From NCBI GenBank assembly GCA_964057225.1, contig OZ059900.1, positions 1,188,501 through 1,252,500 on the forward strand: DNA of 64,000 bases, given 5' to 3'. Shown here piece after piece: positions 11,201-23,282 of the stretch. The number at the start of each line of letters is the position of its first letter. Within the stretch, counting starts at the first letter, position 1. The notes under the pieces are model-generated. The model searched no databases and was not told where the DNA came from. It saw only the letters and a list, made by a program, of their open reading frames with translations. A program made the translations under genes and the position numbers. This DNA is from Auanema rhodensis (Eukaryota > Nematoda > Chromadorea > Rhabditida > Rhabditidae).

Positions 11201-12856
11201 TAATACTTGTAAATTTTGATCATTTTCGTTAAGATTCAAGAATCAAACACATAATACACGAAATAAGTCTATTTTTACAAGTTTGCACTGATATTTATTC
11301 ATTTTGATCAAAAAAGATCGAAAATAGAAAGAATTTTTGAAATTTCCGAGTTTTGAGTCCAATTTGGCTAAATCGCTCATATATATGATCAAAAGCATAG
11401 TTTTATTGTCTATAACAACAAAAGTCATCAATTAAACGCTAGTGATGTTTTAATACTGAATTTCGCTCAAATAGCATTACTACACTAAGTATGGTCGTTT
11501 TTATGCCTTTAACACCATATACTCACCGATTTTTGGTACAAAATCTGTGATACTCGTAAATTTTGATCATATTCGGTGAGATTCGAGAATCAAACACACA
11601 ATACACGAAATGAGTTTATTTTGACGAGTTTGCACTGATATTTATTCATTTTGATCAAAAAAGGTCGAAAATAGAAAGAATTTTTGAAATTTCCGAGTTT
11701 TGAGTCTAATTTGGCTAAATCGCTCATATATATGATCAGAAGCATAGTTTTATTGTCTATGACAACAAAAATCATCAATTAAACGCTAGTGATGTTTAAA
11801 TACTGATTTTCGCTCAAATAGCATTACTACACTAAGTATGGTCGTTTTTATGCCTTTAACACCATATACTCACCGATTTTTGGTACAAAATCTGTAATAC
11901 TTGTAAATTTTGATTATATTCGTTAAGATTTGAGAATCAAACACATAATACACGAAATAAGTCTTTTTTTTACAAGTTTGCACTGATATTTATTCATTTT
12001 GATCAAAAAAGATCGAAAATAGAAAGAATTTTTGAAATTTCCGAGTTTTGAGTCCAATTTGGCTAAATCGCTCATATATATGATCGAAAGCATAGTTTTA
12101 TTGTCTATGACAACAAAAGTCATTAATTAAACACTAATGATGTTTAAATACTGATTTTCGCTCAAATAGCATTACTACACTAAGTATGGTCGTTTTTATA
12201 CCTTCAACACCATATACTCACCGATTTTTGGTACAAAATCTGTGATACTCGTAAATTTCGATCATATTCGTTAAGATTTGAGAATCAAACACACAATACA
12301 CGAAATGAGTTTATTTTCACGAGTTTGCACTGATATTTATTCATTTTGATCAAAAAAGGTCGAAAATAGAAAGAATTTTTGAATTTTCCGAGTTTTGAGT
12401 CCAATTGGGCTAAATCGCTCATATATATGATCAAAAGCATAGTTTTACTGTCTATGATAACAAAAGTCTTCAAATATACACTAGTAATGATTAAATCACT
12501 GAATTTCACTCAAATAGCATTACTACACTAAGTATGGTCGTTTTTATGCCTTTAACACCATATACTCACCGATTTTTGGTACAAAATCTGTGATACTCGT
12601 AAATTTTGATCATATTCGGTGAAATTCGAGAATCAAACACACAATACACGAAATAAGTTTATTTTTATGAGTTTGCACTGATATATATTCATTTTGATCA
12701 AAAAAGGTCGAAAATAGAAAGAATTTTTGAAATTTCCGAGTTTTGAGTCTAATTTGGCTAAATCGCTCATATATATGATCAGAAGCATAGTTTTATTGTC
12801 TATGACAACAAAAATCATCAATTAAACGCTAGTGATGTTTAAATACTGATTTTCGC
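11201..12856. repeat. Heterogeneous monomers, units 33-37
   Basis: Five units with no local period that I could see. Unit 33 carries the private change CATTTTCGTT. Unit 35 (11814) has a run of eight T in GTC-T8-ACAAG, where related units have seven. Unit 36 (12162) has the linked variants TTATACCTTCAACACC and TTTCACGAG. The pair of units 35-36 closely resembles units 173-174 (59777-60472), which share the eight-T run, 47,963 bp or 138 monomers away. Confidence 0.75.
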
Positions 12857-14245
12857 TCAAATAGCATTACTACACTAAGTATGGTCGTTTTTATGCCTTT
12901 AACACCATATACTCACCGATTTTTGGTACAAAATCTGTAATACTTGTAAATTTTGATCATATTCGTTAAGATTCAAGAATCAAACACATAATACACGAAA
13001 TAAGTCTATTTTTACAAGTTTGCACTGATATTTATTCATTTTGATCAAAAAAGATCGAAAATAGAAAGAATTTTTGAAATTTCCGAGTTTTGAGTCTAAT
13101 TTGGCTAAATCGCTCATATATATGATCAAAAGCATAGTTTTATTGTCTATGACAACCAAAATCATCAATTAAACGCTAGTGATGTTTAAATACTGATTTT
13201 CGCTCAAATAGCATTACTACACTAAGTATGGTCGTTTTTATGCCTTTAACACCATATACTCACCGATTTTTGGTACAAAATCTGTGATACTCGTAAATTT
13301 TGATCATATTCGGTGAGATTCGAGAATCAAACACATAATACACGAAATAAGTCTATTTTTACAAGTTTGCACTGATATTTATTCATTTTGATCAAAAAAG
13401 ATCGAAAATAGAAAGATTTTTTGAAATTTCCGAGTTTTGAGTCTAATTTGGCTAAATCGCTCATATATATGATCAAAAACATAGTTTTTTTGTCTATAAC
13501 AACAAAAGTCATCAATTAAACGCTAGTGATGTTTAAATACTGAATTTCGCTCAAATAGCATTACTACACTATGTATGGTCGTTTTTATGCCTTTAACACC
13601 ATATACTCACCGATTTTTGGTACAAAATCTGTAATACTTGTAAATTTTGATCATATTCGTTAAGATTCAAGAATCAAACACATAATACACGAAATAAGTC
13701 TATTTTTACAAGTTTGCACTGATATTTATTCATTTTGATCAAAAAAGATCGAAAATAGAAAGAATTTTTGAAATTTCCGAGTTTTGAGTCTAATTTGGCT
13801 AAATCGCTCATATATATGATCAAAAGCATAGTTTTATTGTCTATGACAACAAAAATCATCAATTAAACGCTAGTGATGTTTAAATACTGATTTTCGCTCA
13901 AATAGCATTACTACACTAAGTATGGTCGTTTTTATGCCTTTAACACCATATACTCACCGATTTTTGGAACAAAATCTGTGATACTCGTAAATTTTGATCA
14001 TATTCGGTGAGATTCGAGAATCAAACACATAATACACGAAATAAGTCTATTTTTACAAGTTTGCACTGATATTTATTCATTTTGATCAAAAAAGATCGAA
14101 AATAGAAAGATTTTTTGAAATTTCCGAGTTTTGAGTCTAATTTGGCTAAATCGCTCATATATATGATCAGAAGCAGAGATGTATTGTCTATGACAACAAA
14201 AGTCATTGATTGAACACTAATGATGTTTAAATCACTGAATTTCGC
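12857..14245. repeat. Dimeric HOR, two copies of about 694 bp
   Basis: Units 38 and 40 share GATTCAAGAATC and GTAATACTTG; units 39 and 41 share GTGATACTCG, TTCGGTGAGATTCGAG and AAAGATTTTTTG. The order is therefore A-B-A-B with a period of 694 bp. Copies differ by private changes: CAACCAAAATC in unit 38, AAAAACATAG in unit 39, ACTATGTATGG in unit 40, and the right part of unit 41, which switches to AGCAGAGATGTATTG and CATTGATTGAACAC. That switched segment recurs in many units further right. Confidence 0.75.
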
Positions 14246-16332
14246 TCAAATAGCATTACTACACTAAGGATGGTCGTTTTTATGCCTTTAACACCATATA
14301 CTCACCGATTTTTGGTACAAAATCTGTAATACTTGTAAATTTCGATCATATTCGTTAAGATTTGAGAATCAAACACACAATACACGAAATAAGTTTATTT
14401 TGACGAGTTTGCACTGATATTTATTCATTTTGATCAAAAAAGGTCGAAAATAGAAAGAATTTTTGAAATTTCCGAGTTTTGAGTCTAATTTGGCTAAATC
14501 GCTCATCTATATGATCAGAAGCATAGTTTTATTGTCTATGACAACAAAAGTCATTGATTGAACACTAATGATGTTTAAATCACTGAATTTCGCTCAAATA
14601 GCATTACTACACTAAGGATGGTCGTTTTTATGCCTTTAACACCATATACTCACCGATTTTTGGTACAAAATCTGTAATACTTGTAAATTTCGATCATATT
14701 CGTTAAGATTTGAGAATCAAACACACAATACACGAAATGAGTTTATTTTCACGAGTTTGCACTGATATTTATTCATTTTGATCAAAAAAGGTCGAAAATA
14801 GAAAGAATTTTTGAATTTTCCGAGTTTTGAGTCCAATTGGGCTAAATCGCTCATATATATGATCAAAAGCATAGTTTTACTGTCTATGATAACAAAAGTC
14901 TTCAAATATACACTAGTAATGATTAAATCACTGAATTTCACTCAAATAGCATTACTACACTAAGTATGGTCGTTTTTATGCCTTTAACACCATATACTCA
15001 CCGATTTTTGGTACAAAATCTGTGATACTCGTAAATTTTGATCATATTCGGTGAGATTCGAGAATCAAACACACAATACACGAAATAAGTTTATTTTTAC
15101 GAGTTTGCACTGATATTTATTCATTTTGATCAAAAAAGGTCGAAAATAGAAAGAATTTTTGAAATTTCCGAGTTTTGAGTCTAATTTGGCTAATTCGCTC
15201 ATATATATGATCAAAAGCATAGTTTTATTGTCTATGACAACAAAAGTCATCAATTAAACGCTAGTGATGTTTAAATACTGAATTTCGCTCAAATAGCATT
15301 ACTACACTAAGTATGGTCGTTTTTATGCCTTTAACACCATATACTCACCGATTTTTGGTACAAAATCTGTAATACTCGTAAATTTTGATCATATTCGTTA
15401 AGATTTGAGAATCAAACATACAATACACAAAATCAGTCTATTTTTATGAGCTTGCACTGATATATATTCATTTTGATCAAAAAAGGTCGAAAATAGAAAG
15501 AATTTTTGAAATTTACGAGTTTTGAGTCTAATTTGGCTAAATCGCTCATATATATGATCAGAAGCATAGTTTTATTGTCTATGACAACAAAAGTCATTAA
15601 TTAAACACTAATGATGTTTAAATCACTAAATTTCGCTCAAATAGCATTACTACACTAAGTATGGTCGTTTTTATGCCTTTAACACCATATACTCACCGAT
15701 TTTTGGTACAAAATCTGTAATACTTGTAAATTTTGATCATATTCGTTAAGATTCGAGAATCAAACACATAATACACGAAATAAGTCTATTTTTATGAGTT
15801 TGCACTGATATTTATTCATTTTGATCAAAAAAGGTCGAAAATAGAAAGAATTTTTGAATTTTCCGAGTTTTGAGTCCAATTGGGCTAAATCGCTCATATA
15901 TATGATCAAAAGCATAGTTTTACTGTCTATGATAACAAAAGTCTTCAAATAGACACTAATAATGTGTAAATCACTGAATTTCACTCAAATAGCTTTACTA
16001 CACTAAGTATGGTCGTTTTTATGCCTTTAACACCATATACTCACCGATTTTTGGTACAAAATCTGTAATACTCGTAAATTTTGATCATATTCAGTAAGAT
16101 TTGAGAATCAAACATACAATACACAAAATCAGTCTATTTTTACAAGTTTGCACTGATATTTATTCATTTTGATCAAAAAAGATCGAAAATAGAAAGAATT
16201 TTTGAAATTTCCGAGTTTTGAGTCCAATTTGGCTAAATCGCTCATATATATGATCAAAAGCATAGTTTTATTGTCTATGACAACAAAAGTCATTAATTAA
16301 ACACTAATGATGTTCAAATCACTAAATTTCGC
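14246..16332. repeat. Mixed block, units 42-47, left arm of the long-range repeat
   Basis: Units 42 and 43 both start with the rare ACTAAGGATGG. From about 14105 to 16060 this block matches 39133-41088 at a constant offset of 25,028 bp (72 monomers), including AGCAGAGATG at 14174 and 39202, GGCTAATTCGC in unit 44, and AAATAGACACTAATAATG in unit 46. After that the two diverge: unit 47 changes to the ACAAG type with CAGTAAGATTTG near 16092, unlike its positional partner unit 119. Confidence 0.75.
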
Positions 16333-18418
16333 TCAAATAGCATTACTACACTAAGTATGGTCGTTTTTATGCCTTTAACACCATATACTCACCGATTTTT
16401 GGTACAAAATCTGTAATACTTGTAAATTTTGATCATATTCGTTAAGATTCGAGAATCAAACACATAATACACGAAATAAGTCTATTTTTACAAGTTTGCA
16501 CTGATATTTATTCATTTTGATCAAAAAAGATCGAAAATAGAAAGAATTTTTGAAATTTCCGAGTTTTGAGTCCAATTTGGCTAAATCGCTCATATATATG
16601 ATCAAAAGCATAGTTTTATTGTCTATAACAACAAAAGTCATCAATTAAACGCTAGTGATGTTTTAATACTGAATTTCGCTCAAATAGCATTACTACACTA
16701 AGTATGGTCGTTTTTATGCCTTTAACACCATATACTCACCGATTTTTGGTACAAAATCTGTGATACTCGTAAATTTTGATCATATTCGGTGAGATTCGAG
16801 AATCAAACACACAATACACGAAATAAGTTTATTTTGACGAGTTTGCACTGATATTTATTCATTTTGATCAAAAAAGGTCGAAAATAGAAAGATTTTTTGA
16901 AATTTCCGAGTTTTGAGTCTAATTTGGCTAAATCGCTCATATATATGATCAGAAGCAGAGATGTATTGTCTATGACAACAAAAGTCATTGATTGAACACT
17001 AATGATGTTTAAATCACTGAATTTCGCTCAAATAGCATTACTACACTAAGGATGGTCGTTTTTATGCCTTTAACACCATATACTCACCGATTTTTGGTAC
17101 AAAATCTGTAATACTTGTAAATTTCGATCATATTCGTTAAGATTTGAGAATCAAACACATAATACACGAAATAAGTCTTTTTTTACAAGTTTGCACTGAT
17201 ATTTATTCATTTTGATCAAAAAAGGTCGAAAATAGAAAGAATTTTTGAAATTTACGAGTTTTGAGTCTAATTTGGCTAAATCGCTCATATATATGATCAG
17301 AAGCATAGTTTTATTGTCTATGACAACAAAAGTCATTAATTAAACACTAATGATGTTTAAATACTGATTTTCGCTCAAATAGCATTACTACACTAAGTAT
17401 GGTCGTTTTTATACCTTCAACACCAGATACTCACCGATTTTTGGTACAAAATCTGTGATACTCGTAAATTTCGATCATATTCGTTAAGATTTGAGAATCA
17501 AACACACAATACACGAAATGAGTTTATTTTCACGAGTTTGCACTGATATTTATTCATTTTGATCAAAAAAGGTCGAAAATAGAAAGAATTTTTGAATTTT
17601 CCGAGTTTTGAGTCCAATTGGGCTAAATCGCTCATATATATGATCAAAAGCATAGTTTTACTGTCTATGATAACAAAAGTCTTCAAATATACACTAGTAA
17701 TGATTAAATCACTGAATTTCACTCAAATAGCATTACTATACTAAGTATGGTCGTTTTTATGCCTTTAACACCATATACTCACCGATTTTTGGTACAAAAT
17801 CTGTAATACTTGTAAATTTCGATCATATTCGTTAAGATTTGAGAATCAAACACATAATACACGAAATAAGTCTATTTTTACAAGTTTGCACTGATATTTA
17901 TTCATTTTGATCAAAAAAGGTTGAAAATAGAAAGAATTTTTGAAATTTCCGAGTTTTGAGTCCAATTTGGCTAAATCGCTCATATATATGATCAAAAGCA
18001 TAGTTTTACTGTCTATGATAACAAAAGTCTTCAAATATACACTAGTAATGATTAAATCACTGAATTTCACTCAAATAGCATTACTATAGTAAGTATGGTC
18101 GTTTTTATGCCTTTAACACCATATACTCACCGATTTTTGGTACAAAATCTGTAATACTCGTAAATTTTGATCATATTCGTTAAGATTTGAGAATCAAACA
18201 TACAATACACGAAATCAGTCTATTTTTATGAGCTTGCACTGATATATATTCATTTTGATCAAAAAAGGTCGAAAATAGAAAGAATTTTTGAAATTTACGA
18301 GTTTTGAGTCTAATTTGGCTAAATCGCTCATATATATGATCAGAAGCATAGTTTTATTGTCTATGACAACAAAAGTCATTAATTAAACACTAATAATGTT
18401 TAAATCACTAAATTTCGC
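16333..18418. repeat. Mixed block, units 48-53
   Basis: Units 48-52 (16333-18070) match units 126-130 (43446-45160) in the same order at an offset of 27,113 bp (78 monomers). Markers are the AGCAGAGATGTATTG unit 49, the GTC-T7-ACAAG unit 50, and the TTATACCTTCAACACC unit 51. Units 52-53 also match units 151-152; the very rare ATTACTATAGTAAG at the start of unit 53 recurs at the start of unit 152 near 52490. Confidence 0.75.
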
Positions 18419-20502
18419 TCAAATAGCATTACTACACTAAGTATGGTCGTTTTTATGCCTTTAACACCATATACTCACCGATTTTTGGTACAAAATCTGT
18501 AATACTTGTAAATTTTGATCATATTCGTTAAGATTCGAGAATCAAACACATAATACACGAAAGAAGTCTATTTTTATGAGTTTGCACTGATATTTATTCA
18601 TTTTGATCAAAAAAGGTCGAAAATAGAAAGAAGTTTTGAAATTTCCGAGTTTTGAGTCTAATTTGGCTAAATCGCTCATATATATGATCAGAAGCATAGT
18701 TTTATTGTCTATGACAACAAAAATCATCAATTAAACGCTAGTGATGTTTAAATACTGATTTTCGCTCAAATAGCATTACTACACTAAGTATGGTCGTTTT
18801 TATGCCTTTAACACCATATACTCACCGATTTTTGGTACAAAATCTGTAATACTCGTAAATTTTGATCATATTTGTTAAGATTTGAGAATCAAACATACAA
18901 TACACAAAATCAGTCTATTTTTATGAGCTTGCACTGATATATATTCATTTTGATCAAAAAAGGTCGAAAATAGAAAGATTTTTTGAATTTTCCGAGTTTT
19001 GAGTCCAATTGGGCTAAATCGCTCATATATATGATCAAAAGCATAGTTTTACTGTCTATGATAACAAAAGTCTTCAAATATACACTAATAATGTGTAAAT
19101 CACTGAATTTCACTCAAATAGCTTTACTACACTAAGTATGGTCGTTTTTATGCCTTTAACACCATATACTCACCGATTTTTGGTACAAAATCTGTAATAC
19201 TCGTAAATTTTGATCATATTCGTTAAGATTTGAGAATCAAACATACAATACACGAAATCAGTCTATTTTTATGAGCTTGCACTGATATATATTCATTTTG
19301 ATCAAAAAAGGTCGAAAATAGAAAGAATTTTTGAAATTTACGAGTTTTGAGTCTAATTTGGCTAAATCGCTCATATATATGATCAGAAGCATAGTTTTAT
19401 TGTCTATGACAACAAAAATCATCAATTAAACGCTAGTGATGTTTAAATACTGATTTTCGCTCAAATAGCATTACTACACTAAGTATGGTCGTTTTTATGC
19501 CTTTAACACCATATACTCACCGATTTTTGGTACAAAATCTGTAATACTTGTAAATTTTGATCATATTCGTTAAGATTCGAGAATCAAACACATAATACAC
19601 GAAAGAAGTCTATTTTTATGAGTTTGCACTGATATTTATTCATTTTGATCAAAAAAGGTCGAAAATAGAAAGAAGTTTTGAAATTTCCGAGGTTTGAGTC
19701 TAATTTGGCTAAATCGCTCATATATATGATCAGAAGCATAGTTTTATTGTCTATGACAACAAAAATCATCAATTAAACGCTAGTGATGTTTAAATACTGA
19801 TTTTCGCTCAAATAGCATTACTACACTAAGTATGGTCGTTTTTATGCCTTTAACACCATATACTCACCGATTTTTGGTACAAAATCTATAATACTCGTAA
19901 ATTTTGATCATATTCGTTAAGATTTGAGAATCAAACATACAATACACAAAATCAGTCTATTTTTATGAGCTTGCACTGATATATATTCATTTTGATCAAA
20001 AAAGGTCGAAAATAGAAAGATTTTTTGAATTTTCCGAGTTTTGAGTCCAATTGGGCTAAATCGCTCATATATATGATCAAAAGCATAGTTTTACTGTCTA
20101 TGATAACAAAAGTCTTCAAATATACACTAATAATGTGTAAATCACTGAATTTCACTCAAATAGCTTTACTACACTAAGTATGGTCGTTTTTATGCCTTTA
20201 ACACCATATACTCACCGATTTTTGGTACAAAATCTGTAATACTCGTAAATTTTGATCATATTCGTTAAGATTTGAGAATCAAACATACAATACACAAAAT
20301 CAGTCTATTTTTATGAGCTTGCACTGATATATATTCATTTTGATCAAAAAAGGTCGAAAATAGAAAGAAGTTTTGAAATTTCCGAGTTTTGAGTCTAATT
20401 TGGCTAAATCGCTCATATATATGATCAGAAGCATAGTTTTATTGTCTATGACAACAAAAATCATCAATTAAACGCTAGTGATGTTTAAATACTGATTTTC
20501 GC
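18419..20502. repeat. 3-monomer HOR, two copies of 1,042 bp
   Basis: Units 54-56 and 57-59 align at 1,042 bp. The first unit of each has GAAAGAAGTC with AAGAAGTTTTGAAA; the second has CAAAATCAGTC with AAAGATTTTTTGAATTTTCC and ends in the GTGTAAATCACTG form. The third differs between copies: unit 56 has GAATTTTTGAAATTTACG, unit 59 GAAGTTTTGAAATTTCC. This stretch matches 52828-54563 at an offset of 34,409 bp (99 monomers), except that unit 58/59 is fused into one monomer there. Confidence 0.75.
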
Positions 20503-22239
20503 TCAAATAGCATTACTACACTAAGTATGGTCGTTTTTATGCCTTTAACACCATATACTCACCGATTTTTGGTACAAAATCTGTAATACTTGTAAATTTT
20601 GATCATATTCGTTAAGATTCGAGAATCAAACACATAATACACGAAATAAGTCTATTTTTACAAGTTTGCACTGATATTTATTCATTTTGATCAAAAAAGA
20701 TCGAAAATAGAAAGAATTTTTGAAATTTCCGAGTTTTGAGTCCAATTTGGCTAAATCGCTCATATATATGATCAAAAGCATAGTTTTATTGTCTATAACA
20801 ACAAAAGTCATCAATTAAACGCTAGTGATGTTTTAATACTGAATTTCGCTCAAATAGCATTACTACACTAAGTATGGTCGTTTTTATGCCTTTAACACCA
20901 TATACTCACCGATTTTTGGTACAAAATCTGTGATACTCGTAAATTTCGATCATATTCGGTGAGATTCGAGAATCAAACACACAATACACGAAATAAGTTT
21001 ATTTTGACGAGTTTGCACTGATATTTATTCATTTTGATCAAAAAAGGTCGAAAATAGAAAGATTTTTTGAAATTTCCGAGTTTTGAGTCTAATTTGGCTA
21101 AATCGCTCATATATATGATCAGAAGCATAGTTTTATTGTCTATGACAACAAAAGTCATTAATTAAACACTAATGATGTTTAAATACTGATTTTCGCTCAA
21201 ATAGCATTACTACACTAAGTATGGTCGTTTTTATACCTTCAACACCATATACTCACCGATTTTTGGTACAAAATCTGTGATACTCGTAAATTTCGATCAT
21301 ATTCGTTAAGATTTGAGAATCAAACACACAATACACGAAATGAGTTTATTTTCACGAGTTTGCACTGATATTTATTCATTTTGATCAAAAAAGGTCGAAA
21401 ATAGAAAGAATTTTTGAATTTTCCGAGTTTTGAGTCCAATTGGGCTAAATCGCTCATATATATGATCAAAAGCATAGTTTTACTGTCTATGATAACAAAA
21501 GTCTTCAAATATACACTAGTAATGATTAAATCACTGAATTTCACTCAAATAGCATTACTATACTAAGTATGGTCGTTTTTATGCCTTTAACACCATATAC
21601 TCACCGATTTTTGGTACAAAATCTGTAATACTTGTAAATTTCGATCATATTCGTTAAGATTTGAGAATCAAACACATAATACACGAAATAAGTCTATTTT
21701 TACAAGTTTGCACTGATATTTATTCATTTTGATCAAAAAAGGTCGAAAATAGAAAGAATTTTTGAAATTTCCGAGTTTTGAGTCCAATTTGGCTAAATCG
21801 CTCATATATATGATCAAAAGCATAGTTCTATTGTCTATAACAACAAAAGTCTTCAATTAAACGCTAGTGATGTTTTAATACTGAATTTCGCTCAAATAGC
21901 ATTACTACACTAAGTATGGTCGTTTTTATGCCTTTAACACCATATACTCACCGATTTTTGGTACAAAATCTGTAATACTCGTAAATTTTGATCATATTCG
22001 TTAAGATTTGAGAATCAAACATACAATACACGAAATCAGTCTATTTTTATGAGCTTGCACTGATATATATTCATTTTGATCAAAAAAGGTCGAAAATAGA
22101 AAGAATTTTTGAAATTTACGAGTTTTGAGTCTAATTTGGCTAAATCGCTCATATATATGATCAGAAGCATAGTTTTATTGTCTATGACAACAAAAGTCAT
22201 TAATTAAACACTAATAATGTTTAAATCACTAAATTTCGC
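20503..22239. repeat. Mixed block, units 60-64
   Basis: The order of types is: ACAAG/AAAGATCG unit 60, AAAGATTTTTTG unit 61, TTATACCTTCAACACC unit 62, ATAGTTCTATTG unit 63, and ACGAAATCAG unit 64. The same order recurs as units 158-162 (54564-56300) at an offset of 34,061 bp (98 monomers). The offset is one monomer shorter than in the block just before it, which locates a one-monomer difference between the two regions. Confidence 0.75.
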
Positions 22240-23282
22240 TCAAATAGCATTACTACACTAAGTATGGTCGTTTTTATGCCTTTAACACCATATACTCACC
22301 GATTTTTGGTACAAAATCTGTAATACTTGTAAATTTTGATCATATTCGTTAAGATTCGAGAATCAAACACATAATACACGAAAGAAGTCTATTTTTATGA
22401 GTTTGCACTGATATTTATTCATTTTGATCAAAAAAGGTCGAAAATAGAAAGAATTTTTGAAATTTCCGAGTTTTGAGTCTAATTTGGCTAAATCGCTCAT
22501 ATATATGATCAGAAGCATAGTTTTATTGTCTATGACAACAAAAGTCATTAATTGAACACTAATGATGTTTAAATCACTGAATTTCACTCAAATAGCATTA
22601 CTACACTAAGTATGGTCGTTTTTATGCCTTTAACACCATATACTCACCGATTTTTGGTACAAAATCTGTAATACTTGTAAATTTCGATCATATTCGTTAA
22701 GATTTGAGAATCAAACACATAATACACGAAATAAGTCTATTTTTACAAGTTTGCACTGATATTTATTCATTTTGATCAAAAAAGGTCGAAAATAGAAAGA
22801 AGTTTTGAAATTTCCGAGTTTTGAGTCTAATTTGGCTAAATCGCTCATATATATGATCAAAAGCATAGTTTTATTGTCTATAACAACAAAAGTCATCAAT
22901 TAAACGCTAGTGATGTTTTAATACTGAATTTCGCTCAAATAGCATTACTACACTAAGTATGGTCGTTTTTATGCCTTTAACACCATATACTCACCGATTT
23001 TTGGTACAAAATCTGTGATACTCGTAAATTTTGATCATATTCGGTGAGATTCGAGAATCAAACACACAATACACGAAATAAGTTTATTTTGACGAGTTTG
23101 CACTGATATTTATTCATTTTGATCAAAAAAGGTCGAAAATAGAAAGATTTTTTGAAATTTCCGAGTTTTGAGTCTAATTTGGCTAAATCGCTCATATATA
23201 TGATCAGAAGCAGAGATGTATTGTCTATGACAACAAAAGTCATTGATTGAACACTAATGATGTTTAAATCACTGAATTTCGC
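22240..23282. repeat. 3-monomer unit preceding the 7-mer HOR
   Basis: Units 65-67: ACGAAAGAAG unit, AAGAAGTTTTG unit, AGCAGAGATG unit. The same three types follow at once as units 68-70, 1,043 bp later, where they form the first part of the 7-mer. Units 62-67 as a run also match units 167-172 (57691-59776) at 105 monomers distance, which suggests an ancestral block order of which the 7-mer is a rearranged form. Confidence 0.7.
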
